A DNA stretch of 35,987 nt from an uncultured Clostridiaceae bacterium. GTDB taxonomy: Bacteria; Bacillota; Clostridia; TANB77; CAG-508. The stretch is from the NCBI GenBank assembly GCA_948444845.1, contig CAOJVB010000018.1:1-35987 (forward strand), in the 5' to 3' direction. The stretch's first letter is position 1; the number at the start of each line of letters is the position of its first letter. Below, piece after piece: positions 7,380 to 17,049 of the stretch. A program made the position numbers and the translations under genes. The notes below the pieces were generated by a model. The model searched no databases and was not told where the DNA came from. It worked only from the letters and a program-made list of their open reading frames with translations.

Positions 7380-9018
7380 ATGTCAAGTTCATTAGGGTTA
7401 TATATTCGGGGACAATTTAATTAAATATGCAAAAGTTACCAAAGACAGGGATATACTAAAAGTAGAAGCCTTTGGAGTGAAATTTTGTGACAATATATCT
7501 GAAACTATAAAACAAATAGTCTCAGAGACATTTAGTTATAAAACTCCAATAGCTACAAACTTAACATCAGAAGAATATAACTATTTTTATGTATTTAACC
7601 TACTTAGTAAAAATGACATAAAAAAATCAGTGAACATTGAATTTGATTCTTTATGCTATGACAAAGGTATTAATAAAAATACACTAGAAACCAGATATGT
7701 ATTAGTACCAGATGCAAATGATAAAGAAAAAATCAAAACAATATATATATCAGATAACAAAATAGAATTAAATAAGACAATGCAAGAGCTAGAAGGCAAT
7801 ATGGTTGGAAATATATCACCATTACCTATGGCAATTGCAAACATAGCAAATGTAAAAGAAAAAGAAAACTCTATAATAGTAAATATAGAAGATAAAACAA
7901 CAATAACAACTGTAATGGATCAAAAAATATATAACATTGACAAAATAGATATAGGTAGTTTAGAAATATTAAACAATATAAACTTAAAGGAAAATTCATA
8001 CAATAAATCCTATGAAATATGTAAAAATACAACAATATATACTATGGACTCAAAAGATTTAATGCAAGAAGATGAAAATATGTATTTAGAAGATATTATG
8101 CCAACACTATATAGTATAGTACAAGCAGTAAAAAATATAACAGAAAATTCAATAAATAAAATAGATAGACTATACATTACAGGAACAGCAGCAGTTATAA
8201 ACAATATAGACTTATACTTTCAAGAATATTTCCCAGAAATAAAATGTGAAATATTAAAACCATACTTTATACCAGAAACTGTAAAAATTAATATGAAAGA
8301 CTATATGGAAGTAAACTCAGCAATAGCATTAGCTATGCAAGGTTTAGGGTATGGAGTAAAAAATATAAACTTTAAAAAGCCAAGTTTTTATGATAAATTA
8401 CCTGCATGGATGAAAGTAGAAATAGGTGGAAATAAAAGTGACAAAGGAACAATGAAAGGTGCAAAAAATAAATTTGACTTTTCACTTGACTTTAGAGGGG
8501 CTTTAGATAATATAGAAAAGTGGCTTTTAAGAAGTACCACAGGAGTATTAATGTTTATAATACTATATTCAGCATTTTCAATATTTCTAAATTATCAAAA
8601 TAATAAAAAAATGCAAGAAATACAAATGGTAAAACAAGACACTGAAAAACAAATACAATTAGTAGAACAAGATAAAACAACTTTAAATACTCATATAAGT
8701 AGATACGAAGAAGTACTAAAAAATATACAAGATTATAAAAATGAATCAACTGAAAATAAAAAAATAAAAGATTCAATACCAAATTTATTAACTTCATTAA
8801 TGTATGGAATGCCAAAAGGAGTAACAATAACATCTATTACTAATACAACAGGATATAATATAAAAATAGAGGCAAAAGCAAGAGAATACTCTGAATTAGG
8901 TTACCTAATTGGAAAAATAAAAACAAGTAATATTCTATATAATGTAACAACATCTGAAAGTGTTAAACAAAATGATATGATAAGATTAGTTATAGAAGGA
9001 AGTTTATTTCCAGAATAA
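7380..9018 (+). CDS. pilM: PilM-PilN fusion, two frames joined by +1 shift at CGG
   Basis: The gene starts at 7380 after AAAGGAG and reads MSSSLGLYI, then meets CGG (7407-7409). In frame 0 it stops four codons later (TAA at 7422). Skipping the C continues as GDNLIKYAKVTKD and on to 9018, giving about 545 residues. The restored LGLYIGDNLIKYAKV matches the actin-like phosphate-1 motif of PilM, where this Gly is conserved. Residues about 1-370 are the PilM actin-like domain; a membrane helix (about 388-404) and coiled coil begin a PilN-like part, so PilM and PilN are fused. PilM/N/O/P form the inner-membrane alignment complex that couples the pilus motor to the envelope. The +1 shift is the same kind seen in four other genes here. 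Confidence 0.85.
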
Positions 9019-9039
9019 TGACAAAAAGGAGAAAATTAA

Positions 9040-9705
9040 ATGAGGAAAATACTATTAATAGTAGTTATTATATTATTACTTGTATTTGGGTATATGTCAG
9101 TTATAAAAGGTATTACAATAGGAAATATGCACATTTCTAGTATAAAACAAATTGATGAAAATAGCAAAATGCTTGAAACAAAAATAGAAGAACTAAATTC
9201 TTTAATAGATATTGTGTATCCTAAAAAAATGGGAGAACTAAAAGAAGTAAGTAATAAAATGCAAGAAACTAAGCAAAAATACCTAGATGAAACAAACTTT
9301 ACTTCAGATGAAGAACTACAAACAGCATTGCAAATAGAAAGTTATGATATAGAAAGACTATATGTAAAACTTGGAGTTCATGCAAAAAAAGAAGGAGTAA
9401 AAATAAAATTTACATTAACATCAGCATCTATAGGTGATATAAAAGACTTAAGCTTTACAGTAGAAGGAACATATGTGGCAATTACAAACTTCTTATATGC
9501 AATAGAAGATGATGAAGAACTTAAGTTTAGAATTTATAACTTTAAATTAGTTCCATATGAAAGTAGCATTTTACAAGCAACATTTACAGTAAAAAATGTA
9601 AGAATAACATCAAACTCACTAAATACTAATTTACGCCCAACAGATACAAGTGAAGAAACAAGTGACAATAAAAATGAAAACAATACAAATACTACAAAAC
9701 AATAA
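9040..9705 (+). CDS. PilO-like pilus assembly protein
   Basis: A 221-residue protein with one N-terminal membrane helix (about 4-20), a coiled-coil segment (about 35-85), and a compact C-terminal domain with alternating strands (KIKFTLTSASIGDIKDLSFT, then an F-L-Y-A-I-E segment), followed by a low-complexity Thr/Asn tail. This order is that of PilO, the partner of PilN in the alignment complex. Position directly after PilM-PilN supports it. AAAGGAG precedes the ATG. The sequence itself is too divergent for certainty. Confidence 0.75.
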   Translation: MRKILLIVVIILLLVFGYMSVIKGITIGNMHISSIKQIDENSKMLETKIEELNSLIDIVYPKKMGELKEVSNKMQETKQKYLDETNFTSDEELQTALQIESYDIERLYVKLGVHAKKEGVKIKFTLTSASIGDIKDLSFTVEGTYVAITNFLYAIEDDEELKFRIYNFKLVPYESSILQATFTVKNVRITSNSLNTNLRPTDTSEETSDNKNENNTNTTKQ

Positions 9706-9723
9706 AGTTTAAAGAGGTATAAA

Positions 9724-10137
9724 ATGTTAAAAATAATTTTAAAAGAAACTATTATTACTTTATTACTATGTATTGCTATTTTATTAATACTAGGAGTGTT
9801 ATTTTATGATTACAATCCATTAAATAAAATAGTGCCAAATAAAATATCATATACAGTGCCAGAAGAAATAAAAAATGATATACAAGACAACGAAGTAAAA
9901 GATTTTTTAGAAGGCGGATTTAATTTAGTATATAGTATAGATAGTTCAGATTTAAATATATACAAAAAAGAAAATAGCTATGTTGCAGGAAAAGAAAATC
10001 CATTTTCAGAAGAAGACCAAGAAGCAACAGGAAATATAGTGGAAAATGGAAATAATGACAAAAACAACAATGTAGCATCATCAAACAACGCTAACAATAC
10101 AAATAGGCCAGTGCAAAATGCTATTGGCAGAAAATAA
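9724..10137 (+). CDS. PilP-like small membrane protein of pilus operon
   Basis: A 137-residue protein with one N-terminal membrane helix (about 8-30) and an outside domain containing YVAGKENPF, reminiscent of the xxNPF/DPF segment with which PilP-type proteins contact PilN/O, then an Asn-rich unstructured tail. It follows the PilO-like gene with 18 bases between. No secretin (PilQ) gene is present, as expected for a monoderm, so the tail has no known partner here. The name rests mostly on position and layout. Confidence 0.55.
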   Translation: MLKIILKETIITLLLCIAILLILGVLFYDYNPLNKIVPNKISYTVPEEIKNDIQDNEVKDFLEGGFNLVYSIDSSDLNIYKKENSYVAGKENPFSEEDQEATGNIVENGNNDKNNNVASSNNANNTNRPVQNAIGRK

Positions 10138-10201
10138 TATAGGTTATATTTATAATATTAAATATATACAAACAACAATATTTTATAAGGAGGAATTTTT
10201 T

Positions 10202-10423
10202 ATGTTAAAGGGACAAAAAGGTATAACACTAATTACATTAGTTATAACAATTGTTATTTTAATAATTTTAGCAGGAGTAGCAATATCTTTATCATTATCT
10301 GATAATGGTATATTTAACAGAGCTAAAGAAGGAAGAGACTTATATGTAAATGCACAACGTTCAGAAGAAGAAATGGCAAATAGTTTCGACACAAGTCTTA
10401 ACGAACTTCTAAATGGTATGTAA
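10202..10423 (+). CDS. Type IV prepilin, short
   Basis: A 73-residue prepilin. A seven-residue leader MLKGQKG is followed by the hydrophobic helix ITLITLVITIVILIILAGVA. Prepilin peptidase would cut after Gly7. Position +5 of the mature chain is Thr, not the usual Glu. After the helix only about 40 residues remain, far shorter than classical pilins. AAGGAGG stands 8 bases before this ATG, so the longer in-frame ORF starting at 10118 is not the start. A strong terminator follows, so this gene probably ends a high-level transcript and is the likely major subunit. Confidence 0.9.
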   Translation: MLKGQKGITLITLVITIVILIILAGVAISLSLSDNGIFNRAKEGRDLYVNAQRSEEEMANSFDTSLNELLNGM

Positions 10424-10474
10424 AAGTTAATAATATACATTTTTATTTTAATAATATTATTAAAAACTAAATAT

Positions 10475-10519
10475 GAGGTTATCTAAAAATTATATTTAGA
10501 TAACCTCTTAATTTTTTTT
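10475..10519 (+). terminator. Strong terminator after prepilin
   Basis: GAGGTTATCTAAA (10475-10487) pairs perfectly with TTTAGATAACCTC (10495-10507), followed by TTAATTTTTTTT. It would separate the alignment-complex/pilin part from the downstream assembly genes, perhaps with partial read-through. Confidence 0.93.
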
Positions 10520-10535
10520 AGATAAGGGAAAATTT

Positions 10536-11361
10536 ATGATAAATGCAATATTTTATATATTAATATTTATAATAGGAACATTATTTGGAAGTTTTTCTAC
10601 ACTCGCAGTATATAGAATACCACGTAATGAAGATATAACACATAAACATTCATACTGTCCACACTGTAACCATAAACTTTTATTTTTAGATATGATTCCA
10701 ATTTTAAGCTATATATTTTTAGGTGGAAAATGTAGACACTGTAAAAGAAAAATAAGAATAAGATATTTATTACTAGAAATATTAACAGGGCTTATATTTC
10801 TATTATTTGCTATGTCTTTAAATATAGAATTGATGGAAAAAAGCAAAATAATATACCTAACTTTTGGAATATTATATTTAGTTGGAATGATTATTATAGC
10901 AGGAATAGATAAAGAAAATATTAAAATTAGTAAACCAATATTAGTATATGAAATTGTAATTTTATCAGCATATATGATTTATCTATATATAGTAGAGAAC
11001 GCTAATATATATAGATATGTTATATATTTATTAGCTATGCTAATACTATTTTTTATAGATACATTAAAATTAAAAAAATATAATGTAGATAACTATAAAA
11101 TAGAAATAATAATTTTAGCAGTTATTCAAGCTGTATTTACATACTCTTATGGTTTCATGATAACAGCAATTATAACATTATTGGCAATAGCTTTTTATAC
11201 TGCAATGAATAAAACATTTAATAAATCAAAGGCAAAAGATAAAAATAATACCACTCGGGAAAAAATATTTGTATAATATAGAAAAACTACCAATAGGTTA
11301 CTACCTATGTGCCTCTAATATTATAACAATTATTATAGTAAATATGATAGCTTGTAGGTGA
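10536..11361 (+). CDS. pilD: Prepilin peptidase, C-terminus restored by +1 shift at CGG
   Basis: A polytopic aspartyl protease that cleaves prepilin leaders. The N-terminal zinc site is complete (Cys41, Cys44, Cys66, Cys69), and candidate catalytic Asp residues lie in IAGIDKEN and FFIDTLKL. In frame 0 the chain ends at 11276 six codons after CGG (11256-11258). Skipping the C adds 34 residues, GKKYLYNIEKLPIGYYLCAS and a final hydrophobic helix, ending at TGA 11359-11361, four bases before the next gene. KLPIGYYL corresponds to the conserved C-terminal IPFGPYL of this family, so the shifted end is the real one. Total 274 residues. Here the Gly itself lies in a variable loop. Confidence 0.88.
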
Positions 11362-11365
11362 TAAA

Positions 11366-11779
11366 ATGAATATATTAAATAAATTTAAACTAAATACAGG
11401 AGCAACATTAACAGATGTAGTAATAGCAATGTTAATAATAATGTTATTTACAGGTATTTTAACTACTACGTTTTCTGGATTATACAAAAACAATATACAC
11501 ATAAAAATGAATGCAATAGCAGCAGACTATGCAATAAAAATATTAGAAGACATAGATAAAATGCCATATGAAGAAGTAGATAATACTCTAAATGAAGAAA
11601 TAAGTAAAAAGTATGAAGATTATAAAAACTATGAAGCACATCTAGACATAGAAAATTATAATAAAGATGATGATAGTAAAGAAGATATAATAAAAATAGT
11701 CAAATTAACTATAAAATATAAAGTAATAGACAGTAATGAAGAATATGTAGTTAAAAAATTGAAAATTAAAGAAATGTAA
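11366..11779 (+). CDS. Pseudopilin (PilV/PilI-like)
   Basis: A 137-residue minor pilin. After a 12-residue basic leader ending in Gly (NKFKLNTG) comes ATLTDVVIAMLIIMLFTGIL, the N-methylation helix, with Asp at mature position +5 where Glu is usual. The remainder is an acidic, Lys-rich globular part with a second strand region (DIIKIVKLTIKYKVI). AGGTGA upstream of the ATG overlaps the end of the restored prepilin peptidase, indicating coupled translation. Minor pilins prime pilus assembly. Confidence 0.8.
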   Translation: MNILNKFKLNTGATLTDVVIAMLIIMLFTGILTTTFSGLYKNNIHIKMNAIAADYAIKILEDIDKMPYEEVDNTLNEEISKKYEDYKNYEAHLDIENYNKDDDSKEDIIKIVKLTIKYKVIDSNEEYVVKKLKIKEM

Positions 11780-11794
11780 AGAGAGGAAGAAAAA

Positions 11795-12232
11795 TTGAAA
11801 TCACAAAAAGGAATAACTTTAACGAGTTTAGTAGTGTATATAGTAGTTCTTCTTATTGTACTTGGGCTACTATCTAATATAAGTAAATATTTCTACTCAA
11901 ACACAAAATATATAACTGATGCAAATAAATATGTTTCTGAATTTAATAAATTTAATATGTACTTTATAGAAGATGTAAAAAATAATACTGATTTATATAG
12001 TATAAAAAATAATCAAATAATATTTGAAGATGGAACAATGTATACGTTTGATAAAAAATCTATATATAGAAACAAAGTAGAAATATGTAATAATGTACAA
12101 ATATGTACATTTGATAAAGTAGAAGAAACAGATAAAAATGGATTTATAAAACAAATAGTAAAAGTAAAATTTGCAGTAAAATCTTCAGACATATTTGTAA
12201 AAGAAAATAGCTATGTATTAAAATATTGGTAG
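11795..12232 (+). CDS. Pseudopilin (minor pilin)
   Basis: A 145-residue minor pilin starting with TTG after GAGAGGAAG. The leader MKSQKG is followed by ITLTSLVVYIVVLLIVLGLL, a prepilin helix with Ser at mature +5. The C-terminal part is a small strand-rich domain (NNQIIFEDGTMYTFDKKSIY) containing two close Cys residues (EICNNVQIC) that could form a disulfide outside the cell. It follows the first pseudopilin after 15 bases and is likely part of the same priming complex. Confidence 0.82.
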   Translation: MKSQKGITLTSLVVYIVVLLIVLGLLSNISKYFYSNTKYITDANKYVSEFNKFNMYFIEDVKNNTDLYSIKNNQIIFEDGTMYTFDKKSIYRNKVEICNNVQICTFDKVEETDKNGFIKQIVKVKFAVKSSDIFVKENSYVLKYW

Positions 12233-12399
12233 TTACTATTTACAGCCTTTACATCTATACTTACTTAGGAGCGAATTTTAATAGTGGTATTTTAAATTAT
12301 AATTACTGATAATATGTAATTATTGGAAATTGCTACATTTTATATAAAACGTAGTCAAAATATAGTATAATATATTATATATACAAAGGAGGAAAAGAT

Positions 12400-14028
12400 A
12401 TGGCAGGAAAACAAAGACAACCAATAGGAATAGAACTTGCAAAAAGAAATCTAATAACAGAAAATGATATAAATAAAGCATTAGAATATAAAAAAGAACA
12501 TCCAGAAAAGAAACTAGCTGATATAATAAATATATTAGGTTTATGTGACGAGCAAAAGCTAATAGAGGCAATGGGCGAAATATTAGATGCACGAACAATA
12601 TTACTAAATGTAAATGATATAAAAATAAACCCAAAGGATTATATATCATTAGATATTATGAAAAAAAATAAAGTAATTCCATTTGATGTAGAAGCAGGCA
12701 AAATAAAAGTATGCTTTGCAGACAACACAAATAGAAGAATTATAGAAACAGTAAGACTTTTATTATTAAATAAAGGTTTAGTAATGATTGAATACTTAAC
12801 ATTTGAAACAATTATAGAAAAAGTACTAAATGAAATTGAAGGAGTAGGTTCTGAAAAAATAGACCCCAATAGTGATATAACGGCATTAGTAGATAGCATT
12901 ATAAAAACAGGAATGGAAAAAAGGGCAAGTGATATTCACTTTGAACCAATGCAAGACAGCTTAAGAATAAGATATAGAATAGATGGAAAGCTAATAACAG
13001 CGATAACATTAGAAAATGAAAAACAAACACAAATAATAGGAAGGCTAAAAGCTATATCAAATATGCACCAAGAAAAACAAGAAGCACAAGATGGAAGAAT
13101 ACTATTATATCCAGAATATAATATTCGTGTATCTTCACAAAAAAATGTATATGGAGAAAAATTCGTATTAAGACTATTAAAGAAAAACAGTGGAATAAAG
13201 AAAATATTTGATTTAGGATTTCCAAAAGACGAAAAACTAGTAAAAACAAGCTTTGACAAGAGAAATAGTATAACAATAATTGCAGCACCAACAGGAGAGG
13301 GAAAAACAACAACACTATATAGTGTAATAGATTACTTAAATAAAGCAGAACTTAATATAACAACAATAGAAGACCCTGTAGAAATAAGAATAGATGGGCT
13401 AAATCAAGTAGAAGTAGACACAAAAACATCATTTTCAGACTCATTAAGAACAGTATTAAGACAAGACCCAGACATAATACTAGTAGGAGAAATACGTGAT
13501 AATGAAACAGCAGAAATAGCAATGCAAGCAGGTCAAACAGGCCACTATGTGTTATCTACAATACATACGATAGACAGTATAGAAGTAATAACAAGGTTAA
13601 GAAAAATGGGAATATCAAACTATGATATATCAAGCACACTAGCCTCATCAATATCACAAAGATTAGTAAGAAAAGTATGTAAGCATTGTGCATATGAAAG
13701 AGAATTTAAACAAGAAGAAAAAGAAATAATGAATAATATAGCCAAGCAATATGGAATGGAACTAAATTTTGAAGGTAAAAAAACATATGACACAATAGGT
13801 TGTGAAAAATGTAACAATACAGGTTTTTATGATAGAATAGCAATATTTGAAGTATTAACAGTAAATGATAAAATAAAAGAACTAATAGTAAAAAACGCAT
13901 CAAGTATGGAAATAAAAAATGCAGCTTTAAAACAAGGCTATAAACCATTACTAATGGACGGAATAAACAAAGTACTAAATGGAGTAACAACATTGCAAGA
14001 GCTAAACAATAAATTAGTACTATACTAG
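12400..14028 (+). CDS. pilB: Pilus assembly ATPase PilB
   Basis: A 542-residue GspE/PilB-type hexameric ATPase that powers pilus extension. An N-terminal MshEN-like domain (about 1-145) precedes the N2 and ATPase domains. Walker A is APTGEGKTTT (from residue 296), the Asp box lies in TTIEDPVE, and Walker B in ILVGEIRDNETAEIAMQAG. Two CxxC pairs (CKHC and CEKC near 428 and 468) form the zinc site of this family. The MshEN motif is imperfect (KRNLI lacks the usual Gly), so cyclic-di-GMP binding is doubtful. AAAGGAGG precedes the ATG. All 542 codons are in one frame with no CGG. Confidence 0.96.
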   Translation: MAGKQRQPIGIELAKRNLITENDINKALEYKKEHPEKKLADIINILGLCDEQKLIEAMGEILDARTILLNVNDIKINPKDYISLDIMKKNKVIPFDVEAGKIKVCFADNTNRRIIETVRLLLLNKGLVMIEYLTFETIIEKVLNEIEGVGSEKIDPNSDITALVDSIIKTGMEKRASDIHFEPMQDSLRIRYRIDGKLITAITLENEKQTQIIGRLKAISNMHQEKQEAQDGRILLYPEYNIRVSSQKNVYGEKFVLRLLKKNSGIKKIFDLGFPKDEKLVKTSFDKRNSITIIAAPTGEGKTTTLYSVIDYLNKAELNITTIEDPVEIRIDGLNQVEVDTKTSFSDSLRTVLRQDPDIILVGEIRDNETAEIAMQAGQTGHYVLSTIHTIDSIEVITRLRKMGISNYDISSTLASSISQRLVRKVCKHCAYEREFKQEEKEIMNNIAKQYGMELNFEGKKTYDTIGCEKCNNTGFYDRIAIFEVLTVNDKIKELIVKNASSMEIKNAALKQGYKPLLMDGINKVLNGVTTLQELNNKLVLY

Positions 14029-14071
14029 AAGAAAAGAAAATTTGCAAACCAAAACAAAGCCAAACAGTAGA

Positions 14072-14345
14072 ATCAGGGACGGTTCGTAACCAGAAACAAG
14101 GCAGAAGAGTAGCATTGGGGACGGTTCGTAACCAGAAACAAGGCAGAAGAGTAGCATTGGGGACGGTTCGTAATCGGAAACAAGATAGAGAAGAACCACA
14201 AGTAGAAAAAAAGAAATAATCTGGCTAGATTAGGAACTGTCCCCAATGCGGAAAAAAAAGAAATAACCTAGCTAGATAGGAACTACCCTAAATAGCGGAA
14301 AAAAAGAAATAACCCAGCTAGATAGGAACTGTCCTAAATAGCAGA
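14072..14345. repeat. Expanded palindromic repeat: 3 left arms and 3 right arms
   Basis: Three tandem copies of a 42-base unit containing GGGACGGTTCGTAA begin at 14076, 14118 and 14160. Three copies of a 46-47 base unit with the inverted arm (TAGGAACTGTCCCC or decayed forms) begin at about 14221, 14268 and 14314. Together they would fold into a long hairpin between pilB and pilT. A single-arm copy of the same element lies at 23203-23300, so this copy arose by expansion of each arm. This 374-base gap holds no gene. Confidence 0.85.
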
Positions 14346-14402
14346 AAAAAATAAATACCCTAATAAATAATATAAAATCAGAAATTGAAGGGAGAAAAAC
14401 CA

Positions 14403-15506
14403 ATGATAAACATAGAACAAGTGCTAAAAATAGCAAAAGAAAAAGATGCATCTGACATACACCTAGTATGTGGACTAAAACCAATGCTTAGAATTTCAAG
14501 AGACTTAAAACCAATAGAAGAACTAGAAGAATTAGAAGAAAATGATATATACGAAATATATGACTATTTTGTAAGAGGAAACTTAGATAAAGATGCAGTA
14601 TTTAAAGAAACAAAAAAACTAGATGCATCATTTGAATTTGAAGATATAAGGCTTAGAGTAAATATATCATACACAAATGAAATACCAACATTTACACTAA
14701 GATTAATAAAAAGTACTTTACCTAAATATGAAGCCTTAGGAGTACCAGACATAGTAAGAAGAATGACATACCAACCACAAGGACTAATATTAGTAACAGG
14801 AAAAACAAACTCAGGGAAAACAACAACATTAAATGCATTAATAGACGATATAAATGAAAATCAAAATAAAAAAATACTAACATTGGAAAGCCCAGTAGAA
14901 TATAAACACACATCAAAAAAATCTATGATAGTACAAAAAGAAGTAGGAAGAGGAAGAGACTGCTTATGTTATAGTGATGGAGTAAAAAACTCACTAAGAG
15001 AAGATTGTGACATAATAGTAGTAGGAGAGATACGTGACAGAGAAACAATGGAAGCAGCAATAGAAACAGCAGAATCAGGGCACTTAGTAATTGGAACACT
15101 ACACACAAAATCATGTGCAGAAACACTAGATAGGCTAATAAACTTTTATGAAGTAAGAGACCAAGCACAAATAAAATACTTAATGTCAACATTGTTAAAA
15201 CTAGTAATATCACAAAGACTATTAAAAGGAAAAGATGGAAAATTAGTACTAATACCAGAAGTAATGGTAGTAGATAATATAATAGCAGGTATTATCAGAA
15301 AAGAAAAAATAAGTGTTTCAGAAATAGAAGATGCAATACAAAGTAACTCTGAAAAAGGAAGTATAGGCTTAATAAATTCTTTAGCAGAATTATTTGTTGA
15401 CGAAAAAATAACATTAGAACAAGCTAAAGCTCAAATAGAAGAAAAGAATTTAGAAATACTAAATAGAACAATAATGCAACTAAAAATAAAAAAAAATAAC
15501 CAATAA
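14403..15506 (+). CDS. pilT: Pilus retraction ATPase PilT
   Basis: A 367-residue PilT/PilU-type ATPase that drives pilus retraction. Start chosen at 14403 (MINIEQVLKIAKEKDASDIH) because GAAGGGAG lies upstream; the ORF opens earlier at 14385 through the ribosome site. SDIHL is the typical N-terminal PilT signature. Walker A is TGKTNSGKTT (residues 132-141), an unusual variant of TGPTGSGKST. Walker B with Asp/His boxes is visible in IIVVGEIRDRETMEAAIETA and GHLVIGTLHTKS. The canonical retraction motif AIRNLIRE is not evident. The chain ends in a Lys-rich tail. Confidence 0.93.
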   Translation: MINIEQVLKIAKEKDASDIHLVCGLKPMLRISRDLKPIEELEELEENDIYEIYDYFVRGNLDKDAVFKETKKLDASFEFEDIRLRVNISYTNEIPTFTLRLIKSTLPKYEALGVPDIVRRMTYQPQGLILVTGKTNSGKTTTLNALIDDINENQNKKILTLESPVEYKHTSKKSMIVQKEVGRGRDCLCYSDGVKNSLREDCDIIVVGEIRDRETMEAAIETAESGHLVIGTLHTKSCAETLDRLINFYEVRDQAQIKYLMSTLLKLVISQRLLKGKDGKLVLIPEVMVVDNIIAGIIRKEKISVSEIEDAIQSNSEKGSIGLINSLAELFVDEKITLEQAKAQIEEKNLEILNRTIMQLKIKKNNQ

Positions 15507-15607
15507 TATAAAAATGGACTTACTGTTCAGAGTATAATGAATATATTACTACATGAAATAGTGTTACAAATATTATAAACTGAATATAACAAATGGAGGA
15601 AATAAAA

Positions 15608-16955
15608 ATGCCAGAGTATGTATATAGGGCAGTTAATAAAAGAGGTGTAATTGTTAAAAATAAAGTAGAAGAAGCAAGTAAGCAAGCATTAATTAAGAAA
15701 TTGAAAACCAATGAATTAATGCCTATTCAAATTGTACAAGTAGGTTATATTAGTAGAAAACAAAAAAAGGTAAAAAAGAATGTTACTAATATAGAAGACA
15801 TAATGAAAACAGCAAACTCTACAAATATTTTTAAAGAAGAAACAACAAAAATATCTGCCATAGAGAAAATAAACTTAGCACTATTAGCAACAGAAAAAAT
15901 AACTACAAGAGACATAGCAATATTTACACAAAACTTTTACTTACTAAAAAAAGCAAACTTTAATAATATACATGCTTTAAGTACAATAATACAAAGCACA
16001 GAAAACTTATCATTAAAGGGAATATTAGAAGATATTTTGGCACGGAGTAGAAGCAGGAGACTATATGTATACAACGATGGAATATTACTCTAATGTATTT
16101 CCATATATATATATAAATATGATAAAAGTAGGAGAACTTTCAGGTTCACTTACAAATTCATTAGAACAAGCAATAAAATATTTAGATGACTCAGCAGATA
16201 TTAACAAAAAAGTAAAAAAAGTATTAGTACCAAATATTATACAATTTGTAGTATTAACTCTATTGCTAGTAATAGGAACATTGGTAATAGTACCATATAT
16301 TCAAGGAATATTTGACTCTGTAGGAAGTAGTGCAAAAATTCCAGAAATAACAATGTGTTTTTTCAATTTTATTAATAACATAGGAAAAGTTTGGTATATT
16401 CCAGTAGCCCTTATATTAGGTACTGTAGGAGGAATTGTATTTTATATTAATACTCCAAAAGGAAAGTATAATTTTCACTATTTTAAATACACTATGCCAA
16501 TATTTGGAAAACTAATATATAGTTTAGACTTCTCAAGGTTTATAAAGGCAATGCTATTAAACCTAAATAATGGAATGAGAATACAAGATTCATTAGATGT
16601 TAGTAAAAATGTTGTAAAAAATTATGTGTTTTTATCAATGGTAGAAACTTCTATAAACAATATATTAATAGGACAATCATGGATAGAGCCATTCGAAAAA
16701 TCAGGACTATCATCACCCATGATAATAGAAATGCTAAAAATAGGAATGCAAACAGACTTATCAGAAATGATGAACAAATTAGTAGAATATATGGAAATAG
16801 ACATACAAAATATATTAGATAAAATAATGAAAGTATTCCCACAATTAGTATATTCAGTAGTAGGTGTAATGCTAATACTATTTGTATTAATAGTATTTGT
16901 ACCAATACTAGAGGTATACACAGGAACATTCTTATTTGATGCAGCAGGAATATAG
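15608..16955 (+). CDS. pilC: Pilus platform protein PilC, joined by +1 shift at CGG
   Basis: The GspF/PilC-type polytopic protein on which PilB and PilT act. The start is ATG 15608 (MPEYVYRAVNKRG), 8 bases after GGAGG; the upstream ATG 15593 overlaps that site. Frame 0 runs 145 codons to CGG (16043-16045) and then stops after 16 more codons. Skipping the C gives EDILA-GVEAGDYMYTTMEYY and continues through VFPYIYINMIKVGELSGSL, the hallmark of the first GspF repeat, and the second repeat to 16955. The joined protein has 448 residues and both GspF domains with about three membrane helices. Either half alone would be useless because the shift falls inside the first GspF domain. Confidence 0.87.
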
Positions 16956-17049
16956 AAAGAATTAATGAATAATTTATTAACTTTGAAAGAAATTATTATG
17001 AATGAATAGGGAATAATACAAAATTCAGAGAATTTTGAAAGGAGAGCCT

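Noticed and set aside
10118..10201. Longer prepilin start
   Set aside because: It overlaps the previous gene and lacks a ribosome site, whereas AAGGAGG precedes ATG 10202 and gives a normal short leader.
12233..12399. Promoter before pilB
   Set aside because: A TATAAT is visible near 12366 but no -35 at a proper distance, so I do not list it.
14076..14201. CRISPR array
   Set aside because: The 42-base units are tandem and identical throughout, with no unique spacers, and no cas gene is present.
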